NCBI GenBank assembly: GCA_002364735.1
Contig: DEZB01000062.1
Span: forward strand, 1-53,002
Source: Bacteroidales bacterium UBA3143
GTDB taxonomy: Bacteria; Bacteroidota; Bacteroidia; Bacteroidales; Dysgonomonadaceae
Reading direction: 5' to 3'
Length of the DNA: 53,002 nt
A program made the translations under genes and the position numbers. Each line of letters opens with the position of its first letter. Position 1 is the stretch's first letter. Of this stretch, positions 17,837 to 25,447 are shown one piece after another. The notes beneath the pieces are model-generated. The model was given only the letters and a program-made list of their open reading frames with translations, had not been told where the DNA came from and made no database searches.

Positions 17837-18853
17837 TTAATCAACTAAGTAACTGTATTGTTCAATGACTCGTGTGATTTCATCATTTTGTCCAGGAGAT
17901 AGTGTTTCTTTTGGATTCAAACACCATAGACCTTTTAACAATCCTTGTCTTCTCAACACTTCGTGAATACCAGCAATGGATCCTTTAAAATCATTTTTAA
18001 CATCAAATATTGCAGCATTCATATCAGTAATATCTACTCCAATTTTTAATGCTTCACTATAATCTAAGTTGTTGTTTTTAATTCCATCTTTAATTAAATT
18101 GAATAAATCTACAGATTTCTTAGTCCAAACCGCATAATGACCTAATAAGCCTCCAACGAATTGTTTTTTAACTTTTCGACCATTCACTTTGAACTCATAA
18201 GGTGTAATTAAATCATTAACTATATTATCATCATTTCCAGTATATAATGCGATTTCCTTTCCTCTGGTCGAGTTGCAAATAGCTCTAACTACATCTAATG
18301 AGTAATATCGATTAAAAGGTGCAACTTTAATTGCGCAAACATTATCTATTTCGCAAAACTCCTCCCAAAACTGATAGCTCAAAACTCTTCCACCAACTGA
18401 AGGTTGCAAGTAGAATCCAAATACTGGAATAATTTTAGCTACTTCTTTTGTTCTTTCAATGAGTTCTTTTTCTGAGAAGCTATCAAGACCACCCGTGCTC
18501 AACAACCCCAAATCATATCCATACTTAATAGCTATTTTAGCTTCTTCAATTGCTTGATCAACAGGTCCACAAACACCCGCTATTTTTATAAATGAATTGT
18601 CACTCCTTAAGCTATTAATTTCCTCAGAAGCAATGGCCAATACTTTTTCATAGTAGTTAAATTTTGGATCTCTTATTTCAAATTGTGTGGTATGAACACC
18701 TACTGCTAAACCATCAACACCACTTGAGATATAATAGCGAGTCAATCCACGTTGCGATTCCTCATCAATACTCAAATCAGGATTCAGGGCTAAGGGATGT
18801 GCAGGAATAAAAGCTCCTTCTAATAATTTTTGATAGACTTCTTTTTTAATCAT
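17837..18853 (-). CDS. dihydrodipicolinate synthase / N-acetylneuraminate lyase superfamily protein
   Basis: A 338-residue class I aldolase-fold protein. The ATG at 18853 is chosen over one at 18910, which would overlap the upstream gene by 44 bp. The Schiff-base lysine is Lys176 (CAIKVAPF) and the conserved tyrosine is Tyr148 (FGFYLQP). The substrate-carboxylate motif GTTGE of true DapA and NanA is replaced by a GVHTTQF segment (52-58), so neither lysine synthesis nor sialic-acid cleavage is supported. Related proteins in Bacteroidota and Planctomycetes have unknown roles. It sits 13 bp after the SDR gene and 34 bp before the M20 gene and is probably a retro-aldolase or dehydratase in an uptake-linked catabolic pathway. 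Confidence 0.8.
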   Translation of the reverse strand: MIKKEVYQKLLEGAFIPAHPLALNPDLSIDEESQRGLTRYYISSGVDGLAVGVHTTQFEIRDPKFNYYEKVLAIASEEINSLRSDNSFIKIAGVCGPVDQAIEEAKIAIKYGYDLGLLSTGGLDSFSEKELIERTKEVAKIIPVFGFYLQPSVGGRVLSYQFWEEFCEIDNVCAIKVAPFNRYYSLDVVRAICNSTRGKEIALYTGNDDNIVNDLITPYEFKVNGRKVKKQFVGGLLGHYAVWTKKSVDLFNLIKDGIKNNNLDYSEALKIGVDITDMNAAIFDVKNDFKGSIAGIHEVLRRQGLLKGLWCLNPKETLSPGQNDEITRVIEQYSYLVD

Positions 18854-18866
18854 CTTATGTATTAAA

Positions 18867-19880
18867 TTAAAATTTACCTTCTCGTTCTTGAAAGTGGGTA
18901 GGCTTATCAATGGTTTTACCGCCCTCTATAACCCATTTCCCAATTAGTTCAATCATCTGCTTTAGAGTTACTTTTGGATAACCAAAAAGCTTGAAACATT
19001 CAGATGCATTACTTAATAAAGCATCTGGGTTTTCTGTATTTTTAAAAACAGGTGTTATTTTAAATATCGCTCCAAACTCTTCTGCAAGCCATCTAACTGA
19101 AATGGTTTCAGGCCCCGTTACATTTAATAACTTGGAAGGAACAGAGCAATGTAATAGTGATCTTATAGCAATTTCATTTGCATCTCCTTGCCATATAACG
19201 TTCACATTGCCCATTCTCAAATCAATCTCTTTTTTCTCATACACACTTTTAGCTATCTCCAAAAGTATACCATAAGTAACATCATTAGCATAATTCAATC
19301 TAAAAAGTAAAATTGGCGTATTGTTTTTTTTGGAGAAATATTCGAAAACCCTCTCTCTACCTAAACACGATTGAGCATATTCACCTATTGGAGAAGCGGG
19401 CATTTCTTCTGTCACTCCACCATTTCCAATATATGACAATGGGTAAACATTTCCTGAGGAAAATACGACTATATTCGATTTCTTGAATTTCTCAGCTATA
19501 CTTCCAGGTAAAAATGTATTCATTATCCAGGTGTAGGATTCATTCCCTGATGTTCCAAATTTATGACCTGCCAAATAAATAACATTCGGAACATTAGGAA
19601 TAGTATCTAAATCTTTCTGATTTAATAAATCTGCTTTAATTATTTCTACTCCAGATTTATTTAATTCTTTTACAATATTCTCATCAGAGAACCGTGAAAC
19701 AGCAATAACTTTTTTATTTACCCCACTTTCATTTACTGCTTTTTTAGCCAGCTTTGCCATAGCAGGACCCATTTTGCCTCCAGCACCTAAAATAAGGATA
19801 TCACCTTTAATTTTAGCTATATCCTGAATCAACTGTTGTGACGGCTTTAAATAATCATTAAGTACTTCTTCTTTTGACAT
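18867..19880 (-). CDS. NAD-dependent epimerase/dehydratase-like (atypical extended SDR)
   Basis: A 337-residue Rossmann-fold protein. The nucleotide loop is GAGGKMG (residues 32-38), followed by the usual AVSRF segment after beta-2 and a VVFSSGNVYPL strand carrying the catalytic serine region (141-142). The Tyr is at 168 in GEYAQSCLGRE, but the YxxxK lysine is replaced by Cys172, so normal SDR chemistry is doubtful. It has no signal or membrane segment. It follows the Nramp-fold transporter gene by 18 bp and precedes the NAL-type gene by 13 bp. It may bind NAD(P) and reduce, epimerise or only sense the imported compound; the substrate is unknown. Confidence 0.8.
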   Translation of the reverse strand: MSKEEVLNDYLKPSQQLIQDIAKIKGDILILGAGGKMGPAMAKLAKKAVNESGVNKKVIAVSRFSDENIVKELNKSGVEIIKADLLNQKDLDTIPNVPNVIYLAGHKFGTSGNESYTWIMNTFLPGSIAEKFKKSNIVVFSSGNVYPLSYIGNGGVTEEMPASPIGEYAQSCLGRERVFEYFSKKNNTPILLFRLNYANDVTYGILLEIAKSVYEKKEIDLRMGNVNVIWQGDANEIAIRSLLHCSVPSKLLNVTGPETISVRWLAEEFGAIFKITPVFKNTENPDALLSNASECFKLFGYPKVTLKQMIELIGKWVIEGGKTIDKPTHFQEREGKF

Positions 19881-19898
19881 ATCAAATTCAAATTAACA

Positions 19899-21113
19899 TT
19901 AGAAAAATATATTTACAAAATTAATCCCAGCAAGTATTATAACGATTACAAGTCCTATAAAACCTGCAATCTTTAGAAAAAGACCGATCTTATCATCACC
20001 CATATACTTTTTATCATTAGCTATCAAAAACAATGCTATACCAATAATTGGGACAATAAAGATTGTTACACTTTGAGCAAATACTATTAATTCTAAAGGC
20101 GCATCACCAAATATTATTGCAATTATGGCACCTGTTATCATGACTAAAGCAATCATGACCTTTGTCTTTTTAGAATTAAAATTGCTTCCAAAGCCTAATG
20201 CATCGCTTAGTAATGTCCCTCCAATACTTGCATTACCAACAATTGATGAAAATCCTGCAGCAAATAATCCGATTAAGAATACGGCTGATGCATACACACC
20301 AAACGCTGGAGTTAGTGCGATTGACATATCCTTAGCTGTACTGACTTCTATTCCCATAGGTTGCAGTATTGCTGCAGCACAAATCATAACAATTGCACTT
20401 AAAAGGCCCAATACCAAAATTCCTATCAAGCTGGTGTTTTTAGACTTACCAGAATTTGCTTCCTTGTTTACTTTTTTACGTTCTTGAACTAAATATGAAG
20501 TGTAAAATGCTCCAACTATAGAAAAACAGGAAGCCATAAATGCAATAATCAAACCAATAGAACCAAGAGGCACTTTGGGAATAAAAAAACCTTCAGCAAT
20601 ATTTAGAAAGTTTGGTTTTACTTCAATAAGTGTTATAAAAAAAGCCAGTAACATAAGTCCAACTAAAGAGACCATTAGTTTTTCGAGCACTTTGTAAAAC
20701 TCTCGAAAAAAAAGAAGGACAATTCCAATTCCATTAAAGAAAATAATCCAATAAACATTGCTTGTATGAGTTAATTCGCCAATAGCTATTCCTACACCTA
20801 CCGAGTTTCCTGTTTGAAATGATGCACAGACTAAGAAAATTCCAACACCAATTACTTTTGCGACATTCTTTCCCCATCTATCTCCAATCATCGTTAACAA
20901 TGATTTGTCAGAGGAGAGACCTACTCTTTCTGCGATAAGTGTAAAAACAGCCATGAAAAATATGGCTATTACTATAACCCAGAGTAATTCATATCCAAAA
21001 TTTGCACCTATCTTAGATGTGATAGTTAGTTTACTTGGACCAAAAACAAGAGCAGCTACTATTAAGCCTGGGCCAATACTACGAATCCAACTTCCCCGTT
21101 TCTTTTCGGACAT
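19899..21113 (-). CDS. Nramp-fold transporter lacking the metal-binding motifs
   Basis: A 404-residue inner-membrane protein with about 11 hydrophobic helices. It starts like an Nramp/MntH transporter (SIGPGLIVAALVFGPSKLT; FGYELLWV; ERVG after helix 2). In true Nramp metal carriers helix 1 has DPGN and helix 6 has a MPH motif that bind Mn2+ or Fe2+. Here the helix 1 motif is GPSK (residues 25-28) and helix 6 reads SIVGAFYTSYLVQE with no MPH, so it should not carry transition metals in the known way. It heads an operon of an SDR, a DHDPS-type aldolase and an M20 hydrolase, which suggests that it imports their organic substrate. The family assignment is confident; the cargo is inference. Confidence 0.82.
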   Translation of the reverse strand: MSEKKRGSWIRSIGPGLIVAALVFGPSKLTITSKIGANFGYELLWVIVIAIFFMAVFTLIAERVGLSSDKSLLTMIGDRWGKNVAKVIGVGIFLVCASFQTGNSVGVGIAIGELTHTSNVYWIIFFNGIGIVLLFFREFYKVLEKLMVSLVGLMLLAFFITLIEVKPNFLNIAEGFFIPKVPLGSIGLIIAFMASCFSIVGAFYTSYLVQERKKVNKEANSGKSKNTSLIGILVLGLLSAIVMICAAAILQPMGIEVSTAKDMSIALTPAFGVYASAVFLIGLFAAGFSSIVGNASIGGTLLSDALGFGSNFNSKKTKVMIALVMITGAIIAIIFGDAPLELIVFAQSVTIFIVPIIGIALFLIANDKKYMGDDKIGLFLKIAGFIGLVIVIILAGINFVNIFF

Positions 21114-21444
21114 ATTATTTTTATCAATTAGTAAAAAGCCCTTGCATTAGTTTTTTGTTTGTTATAGAAATGTTGAACATCTCCATCTTAGATCAAGTGA
21201 AAATATCAGATGTATGAAACTATAAAGTATTATACTTATCATAACATTTATTACGATAGCAAAGTAATAGATTTGATTTTATAAAACAGTTATTATCCCG
21301 TACAGGATACCTCAAAATACGCAAAATGATAGATAGGTAGTCTGATAGTATATATCAAATATGTATATACAAAAAGTTAACAAACACAGTATACTTTCTA
21401 AAATGAATGCCCTCTTATATGGTGCAAAATTAAACTAAGTGAAT
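21114..21444. promoter_or_regulatory. upstream region of the Nramp-fold operon, with candidate operator
   Basis: This 331-bp non-coding gap must hold the promoter of the - strand operon. An imperfect 16-bp palindrome, TATCCCGTACAGGATA, lies at 21294-21309 (arms TATCC/GGATA around GTAC). On the - strand a TTACTTTG box (21260-21267) differs by one base from TAnnTTTG, which would put the palindrome near -40. The far part (21310-21444) is AT-rich with alternating TATATA tracts and holds no gene. Binding by any regulator is unproven. Confidence 0.35.
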
Positions 21445-22635
21445 CTACAGCACCTCATCCGCAAACTCAATAAACTTCTGCCAATCAAACAGTGTCATAT
21501 TGTGTTTACCCTCACGAATATGAAAGCCCATGGGCTTTTGAATAAGTTGTACGCCCACTTTGGGCATTTCGTTGGGAAGATTCAGATTGAACCCGTATAG
21601 TCGGAATAAAGGTTGAGCTTCTATCAGCGATAGGTATTGTCCTTTATTGTCAGCCCAATCATCTTCTGCTGCTCCAGCAACATACACACCTCGTGGCGCA
21701 TTAAGCGCAATAAGCATGTGTTGATCAATTGGAAGTTCATCTTCACGATTAGCATACTTACTATAAGTAGGACTGAACCAATAAGGAAAATGCTGAGTAA
21801 TCCTTTCTACTGACTCACCGTAATTTCTACGAGATATTTTTGCACCCGAATTACCTGATTCATTGGATATAGCTATTGCTACTCTTTCATCTTGAGCTCC
21901 GCACCATAAAGCAGCTTTACCTCCACGTGAGTGTCCTACAACAACAACTTTTGTTGCATCAACAGTTTGATCTGTCTCAAAGTAATCGATAATTCTACTT
22001 GCACCCCATCCCCATGCACCTAATGCTCGCATGCCATTCTTCATTTGCATATGTTCGGGATAAAGTTTTTCTAAAACTTCTATTGTATAATCGATTTTAT
22101 GATCAGGAGCGACATCAATTACATCAAACCCTGCCAATGCATATCCTGAACTAATAACTTCTTCCACAGGCCAAAAATCATCTGGATTTTCACGTGTCAC
22201 ATCCATTGTCTTCACACCTCTATGATTGATAACTAAAAAAGTGGGAGCAGGTTTAGTTATATTGTTTGGCACAAACAAATATAGACGAATGTTTACTTTA
22301 CCATTGTTACGATGCACTTCAATATCAACTTCTTTGTAAGTAGCATCGCCATTCAAAGCAAGCTCGTCTTTGTTTATTAAATTGAAGTTTATTTTATCGA
22401 AGTCCTTGGGAACTTGTCCATAAACATTGTCTTCAAATAGTTTCAATATTTCAGGACGTCTAACATCCTCCCACTGCTTTTGGTTGACAATCGCTTCTCC
22501 TTGCTCCGTCTCCAGAAGGGGTGGCAAGGTATACTCATGTACTTTTGACTCATCGTAATTCTGTGCTTTCATTGTAAGAACAGAAAGCAATAGAAAACCA
22601 AGTAGTAAAACGTGTGTATAATTTAAGTTTTTCAT
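21445..22635 (-). CDS. CE15-type glucuronoyl methylesterase, secreted
   Basis: A 396-residue protein with a signal peptide (about 1-24, ending TMKAQ). It is an alpha/beta hydrolase with the nucleophile elbow GHSRGGKA (Ser236), preceded by WGWGASRIIDYFE and followed by CGAQDERVAIAISNESGNSG, a combination typical of bacterial CE15 glucuronoyl esterases; the catalytic histidine is in GFHIREGKHNMT near the C-terminus. CE15 enzymes hydrolyse esters of 4-O-methyl-glucuronic acid; some bacterial members act on other uronate esters. It stands just behind the terminator of the aldolase operon. Its presence beside a KdgF-like gene and rhamnosidases points to a uronate-containing polymer. Confidence 0.8.
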   Translation of the reverse strand: MKNLNYTHVLLLGFLLLSVLTMKAQNYDESKVHEYTLPPLLETEQGEAIVNQKQWEDVRRPEILKLFEDNVYGQVPKDFDKINFNLINKDELALNGDATYKEVDIEVHRNNGKVNIRLYLFVPNNITKPAPTFLVINHRGVKTMDVTRENPDDFWPVEEVISSGYALAGFDVIDVAPDHKIDYTIEVLEKLYPEHMQMKNGMRALGAWGWGASRIIDYFETDQTVDATKVVVVGHSRGGKAALWCGAQDERVAIAISNESGNSGAKISRRNYGESVERITQHFPYWFSPTYSKYANREDELPIDQHMLIALNAPRGVYVAGAAEDDWADNKGQYLSLIEAQPLFRLYGFNLNLPNEMPKVGVQLIQKPMGFHIREGKHNMTLFDWQKFIEFADEVL

Positions 22636-22664
22636 TTTGAGAATTTATTAAAACATGAATATAC

Positions 22665-22714
22665 AAAAAAACATTCAACAAAAGGGATTAGGACTCACCG
22701 ATTATTGAATGTTT
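22665..22714 (-). terminator. terminator of the - strand aldolase / 2-oxoacid dehydrogenase operon
   Basis: Read on the - strand, AAACATTCAA (22714-22705) pairs perfectly with TTGAATGTTT (22678-22669) over a 26-base loop and is followed by a T-run (22670-22665). It lies in the 109-bp gap between the tandem aldolase gene and the CE15 gene, ending the long operon. Confidence 0.6.
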
Positions 22715-22744
22715 ATATTTTTTAAAGATGAAACTTCTATAGAT

Positions 22745-24043
22745 CTATTTCACATTAAATGCCACCCTCAATTCTTCAATCTCTTCATCCCCCATTGGAC
22801 ACAATTCGCCAATTGCACTTGCCATTACTAAAGAGTTTGCAGAAAACTCCGCTACTTCTAAATAGTCGAATGTATTCAACAATTTATCGCCAGTAACAAA
22901 GACACTGTCATTCTCTACAAGAATCACACGATGATCATTAAACATTTCGGCAACTTGATCAATATCATTGTATATCAATCCAAAAGGTATTGAAGGTACA
23001 TCTTGCAAGAATATCCAGCTTTCGGGAATGGTACGCACATCAAACTTAGTGCCACTAACTGCATGAGCCATCAAGTTTACAGGCTGTGTGCAAATAATAG
23101 AATTGATATGAGGATTGAGCTGGTAGATGCGTTGATGCAAAGCAACAGATCGACTTGGCATTTTGCCTGCCTCGGCCATTCCATTTTTAATTTGCACTAT
23201 ATCAGAGGGAACTATGTCCCAACGAGCCACATTACTTGGAGTAATTAAAAAATCATCATTTTTCCATCTTACAGATACAGTTCCGTAGGTTGAAATCATC
23301 AATCCCTGATCACATGAACGACGAATAAGGTTGACCATATCTGTGCGTATAGCTCTTTCATCTGATGGATGCTGCACATCCATGAAATAAGAATTCATAT
23401 CAGGAATATGATGTACATATTTAGCAACTTGCTCATCAGTCAAGTAGTTTATGCCACCTAATCTTTTTGCATTTACAATGGTGCGTGAACAAAACTCTAA
23501 GGTTTCGAAACGTTGATAAGCATCCATCATATCTGTTCCACCAAGAACAACGCCATGGTTTTCCATTATAACAGCTTTGTAGCGAGTGTCTTTAAACTCA
23601 TTGGCAATTTTCTTTCCTAAATCTTCACTGCCAGGGGTACCATATGGTGCAAAACCTACATCACCAATTATATTATGTGCTTGTGGAACAATTTTTGTGT
23701 CGGGAATCTTACGTGCAATACTGAAAGCTACCAAAGCAGGTGGATGCGCATGAATGATAGATGATAGTTCGGGACGAGCCTCATAAATTGCTTTATGAAA
23801 AGGATATTCCGATGAAGGTTTGTGTAATCCCTCAATAGTTCCATCTTTCTTTACACATACTATATCTTTAATGGTAAGTGAGCCTTTGTCTTCTCCCGAA
23901 GGAGTAATCCAAATATCACCGTTATTATCTCTAATTGAGACATTCCCACCTGATGTGGTAGTCATTCCACTTTTATAAATTCGTCCGATGATTACATTGA
24001 TCTGTTCCCTCGGATGCATTAATTTAACGTCTAACTGTTTCAT
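22745..24043 (-). CDS. tandem-domain class II aldolase/adducin protein
   Basis: A 432-residue cytoplasmic protein with two class II aldolase/adducin domains. Domain 1 (about 1-205) is intact: the general-base glutamate in SSEY (Glu79), metal ligands HAH (His98, His100) and ENHG (His163), matching fuculose/rhamnulose-phosphate aldolases. Domain 2 (about 215-425) has the same order of segments (ISTYGTVSVR, ITPSNVARWD, HQRIYQLNPHINSIICTQP, VILVENDSVFVTG), but the metal histidines are gone (CTQ for HAH, ND for NHG), so it is probably structural. It would cleave a sugar 1-phosphate to DHAP and an aldehyde, or decarboxylate a sugar acid. It is the last gene of the operon, 21 bp after the zinc dehydrogenase. 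Confidence 0.85.
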   Translation of the reverse strand: MKQLDVKLMHPREQINVIIGRIYKSGMTTTSGGNVSIRDNNGDIWITPSGEDKGSLTIKDIVCVKKDGTIEGLHKPSSEYPFHKAIYEARPELSSIIHAHPPALVAFSIARKIPDTKIVPQAHNIIGDVGFAPYGTPGSEDLGKKIANEFKDTRYKAVIMENHGVVLGGTDMMDAYQRFETLEFCSRTIVNAKRLGGINYLTDEQVAKYVHHIPDMNSYFMDVQHPSDERAIRTDMVNLIRRSCDQGLMISTYGTVSVRWKNDDFLITPSNVARWDIVPSDIVQIKNGMAEAGKMPSRSVALHQRIYQLNPHINSIICTQPVNLMAHAVSGTKFDVRTIPESWIFLQDVPSIPFGLIYNDIDQVAEMFNDHRVILVENDSVFVTGDKLLNTFDYLEVAEFSANSLVMASAIGELCPMGDEEIEELRVAFNVK

Positions 24044-24064
24044 AAAAAAATAACTTATAGATGT

Positions 24065-25342
24065 TTAAGCAAGCTTATCAGCATTTTCAAGCAAATATGT
24101 TTCTGCTTCTACACTCCACAAACCTTTGTTCTTATCACATATTGAAGCAAGTTGTTTGAAAACATCGTTCGATTCACCAAGTTTTGCAAAATCTGAAATA
24201 GGAGTTAATGGCATTGTGATATGTGTATAGATTAGTTTCTTTCCTCCTGGAATGTCAGGCAGATTATTTGTTGCATCAGCTACAGCATCCAAGCCTCCAA
24301 TATGAGTAATCAATCCAGCAGGATCAAGTCCTTTACCCATCATGTCTAATGCTTCAAGCATATCTTCATTGTTTCCACCGCTTGTACCTACAATGTGCGT
24401 GTATGCATAGTGTACATTATAGAAGTTAAGCTCAGCTTTGAAGTTAGGATCATTGGGTCCAGCGAAGAAGTTAAGACAACCATCAAAACCAAGAATAGCA
24501 TCTCCTTGCTCAATTACTTGTTTAACTGGTGCAAAAACAAACACATCGTCATAGCCTTCTCCACCTGTTATTTCTCTTAACTCAGCATTTGCATCTTTCA
24601 TTGTAGCTGTATTGATATAACGTAAATTAATACCTCGAGACTTAGCAAAGTCAACAGTGTAAAGAGATGCAGCTCTATCAAGGCGAGTCTGATCAATATC
24701 AGTAATCACCAACAGTGAAGGACGACGATCATCACGATTCAATGCATAGTTAATTGCAGCTAATCCCATAGGACCAACGCCTGCAAGAATTGCCATTTTC
24801 CCACCTTCTACTATTTCCATTTTATGTACGTAGCTTCCAGGTGTAGTGTGATAGTTGGCATGCATCGCACCAATAACACACGAAAGTGGTTCGGCCAATG
24901 ATGCTGGGTAAAAACCTTCGCCATGATAAGGAAGCAAGCAATCTTGTTCCATCACTTCGTTGGGGATAATTACATAAGTAGCATTTCCACCAATGTGCTG
25001 GTAGCTATATCCTGGTGCACTCAAAATACCTACTGGTCCATCTTCATAGTTTATAGCGGGTTGTATAGAAAACTTGTCTCCTGCTTTAAATTTATCTTGC
25101 CATTTAGAACCAACTTCTATCAATTCACCAGCAAACTCATGACCAACAATAATTGGATTTTCGGCAACATCATCGGGGATGCGTTTATGATCTGTTCCCT
25201 GAGATGAAGCTTTATAAGATGACATGCATAATGAGTCTGAAACTACTTTTGCCAGTATCTCATTATCTTTAATAGGAGGAAGATCAAACTCCTCCAAACG
25301 TAAATCTTTTTTTCCGTAAAGTCTAACTGCTTTTGTTTTCAT
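24065..25342 (-). CDS. zinc-dependent alcohol dehydrogenase, sorbose-1-phosphate-reductase-like
   Basis: A 425-residue medium-chain dehydrogenase. Catalytic zinc ligands are Cys39 (SLCMSS) and the GHEFAGE motif (His68, Glu69), with a further glutamate in SLAEPLSCV; the NAD(P) loop is LAGVGPMGLAA. The four cysteines of the structural zinc site are absent, and the length (about 70 residues longer than usual) and the N-terminal RLYGKKDLRLEEFDLP resemble the L-sorbose-1-phosphate reductase group. It probably oxidises or reduces a sugar phosphate or a C3 product of the aldolases, such as lactaldehyde. It lies 105 bp after the bifunctional aldolase gene and 21 bp before the tandem aldolase gene. 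Confidence 0.8.
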   Translation of the reverse strand: MKTKAVRLYGKKDLRLEEFDLPPIKDNEILAKVVSDSLCMSSYKASSQGTDHKRIPDDVAENPIIVGHEFAGELIEVGSKWQDKFKAGDKFSIQPAINYEDGPVGILSAPGYSYQHIGGNATYVIIPNEVMEQDCLLPYHGEGFYPASLAEPLSCVIGAMHANYHTTPGSYVHKMEIVEGGKMAILAGVGPMGLAAINYALNRDDRRPSLLVITDIDQTRLDRAASLYTVDFAKSRGINLRYINTATMKDANAELREITGGEGYDDVFVFAPVKQVIEQGDAILGFDGCLNFFAGPNDPNFKAELNFYNVHYAYTHIVGTSGGNNEDMLEALDMMGKGLDPAGLITHIGGLDAVADATNNLPDIPGGKKLIYTHITMPLTPISDFAKLGESNDVFKQLASICDKNKGLWSVEAETYLLENADKLA

Positions 25343-25447
25343 ATATGGCCCCTTGAAGCTTTTCCCTATCAGTTTATCGTTTTAATTAAATAAATAGTAT
25401 ACAGAAAGGCTTGCAGCGGGTTAGCTGCTATTTAAAAAATTAATATT

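Noticed and set aside
18854..18910. Upstream in-frame ATG for the NAL-type gene
   Set aside because: It would overlap the SDR gene by 44 bp and add 19 residues before the normal family start; the ATG at 18853 is better.
25413..25428. GCAGC-GGGTTA-GCTGC hairpin between the bifunctional aldolase and ADH genes
   Set aside because: Only five pairs and no T-run on the - strand, so I do not call a terminator; both genes are probably in one operon.
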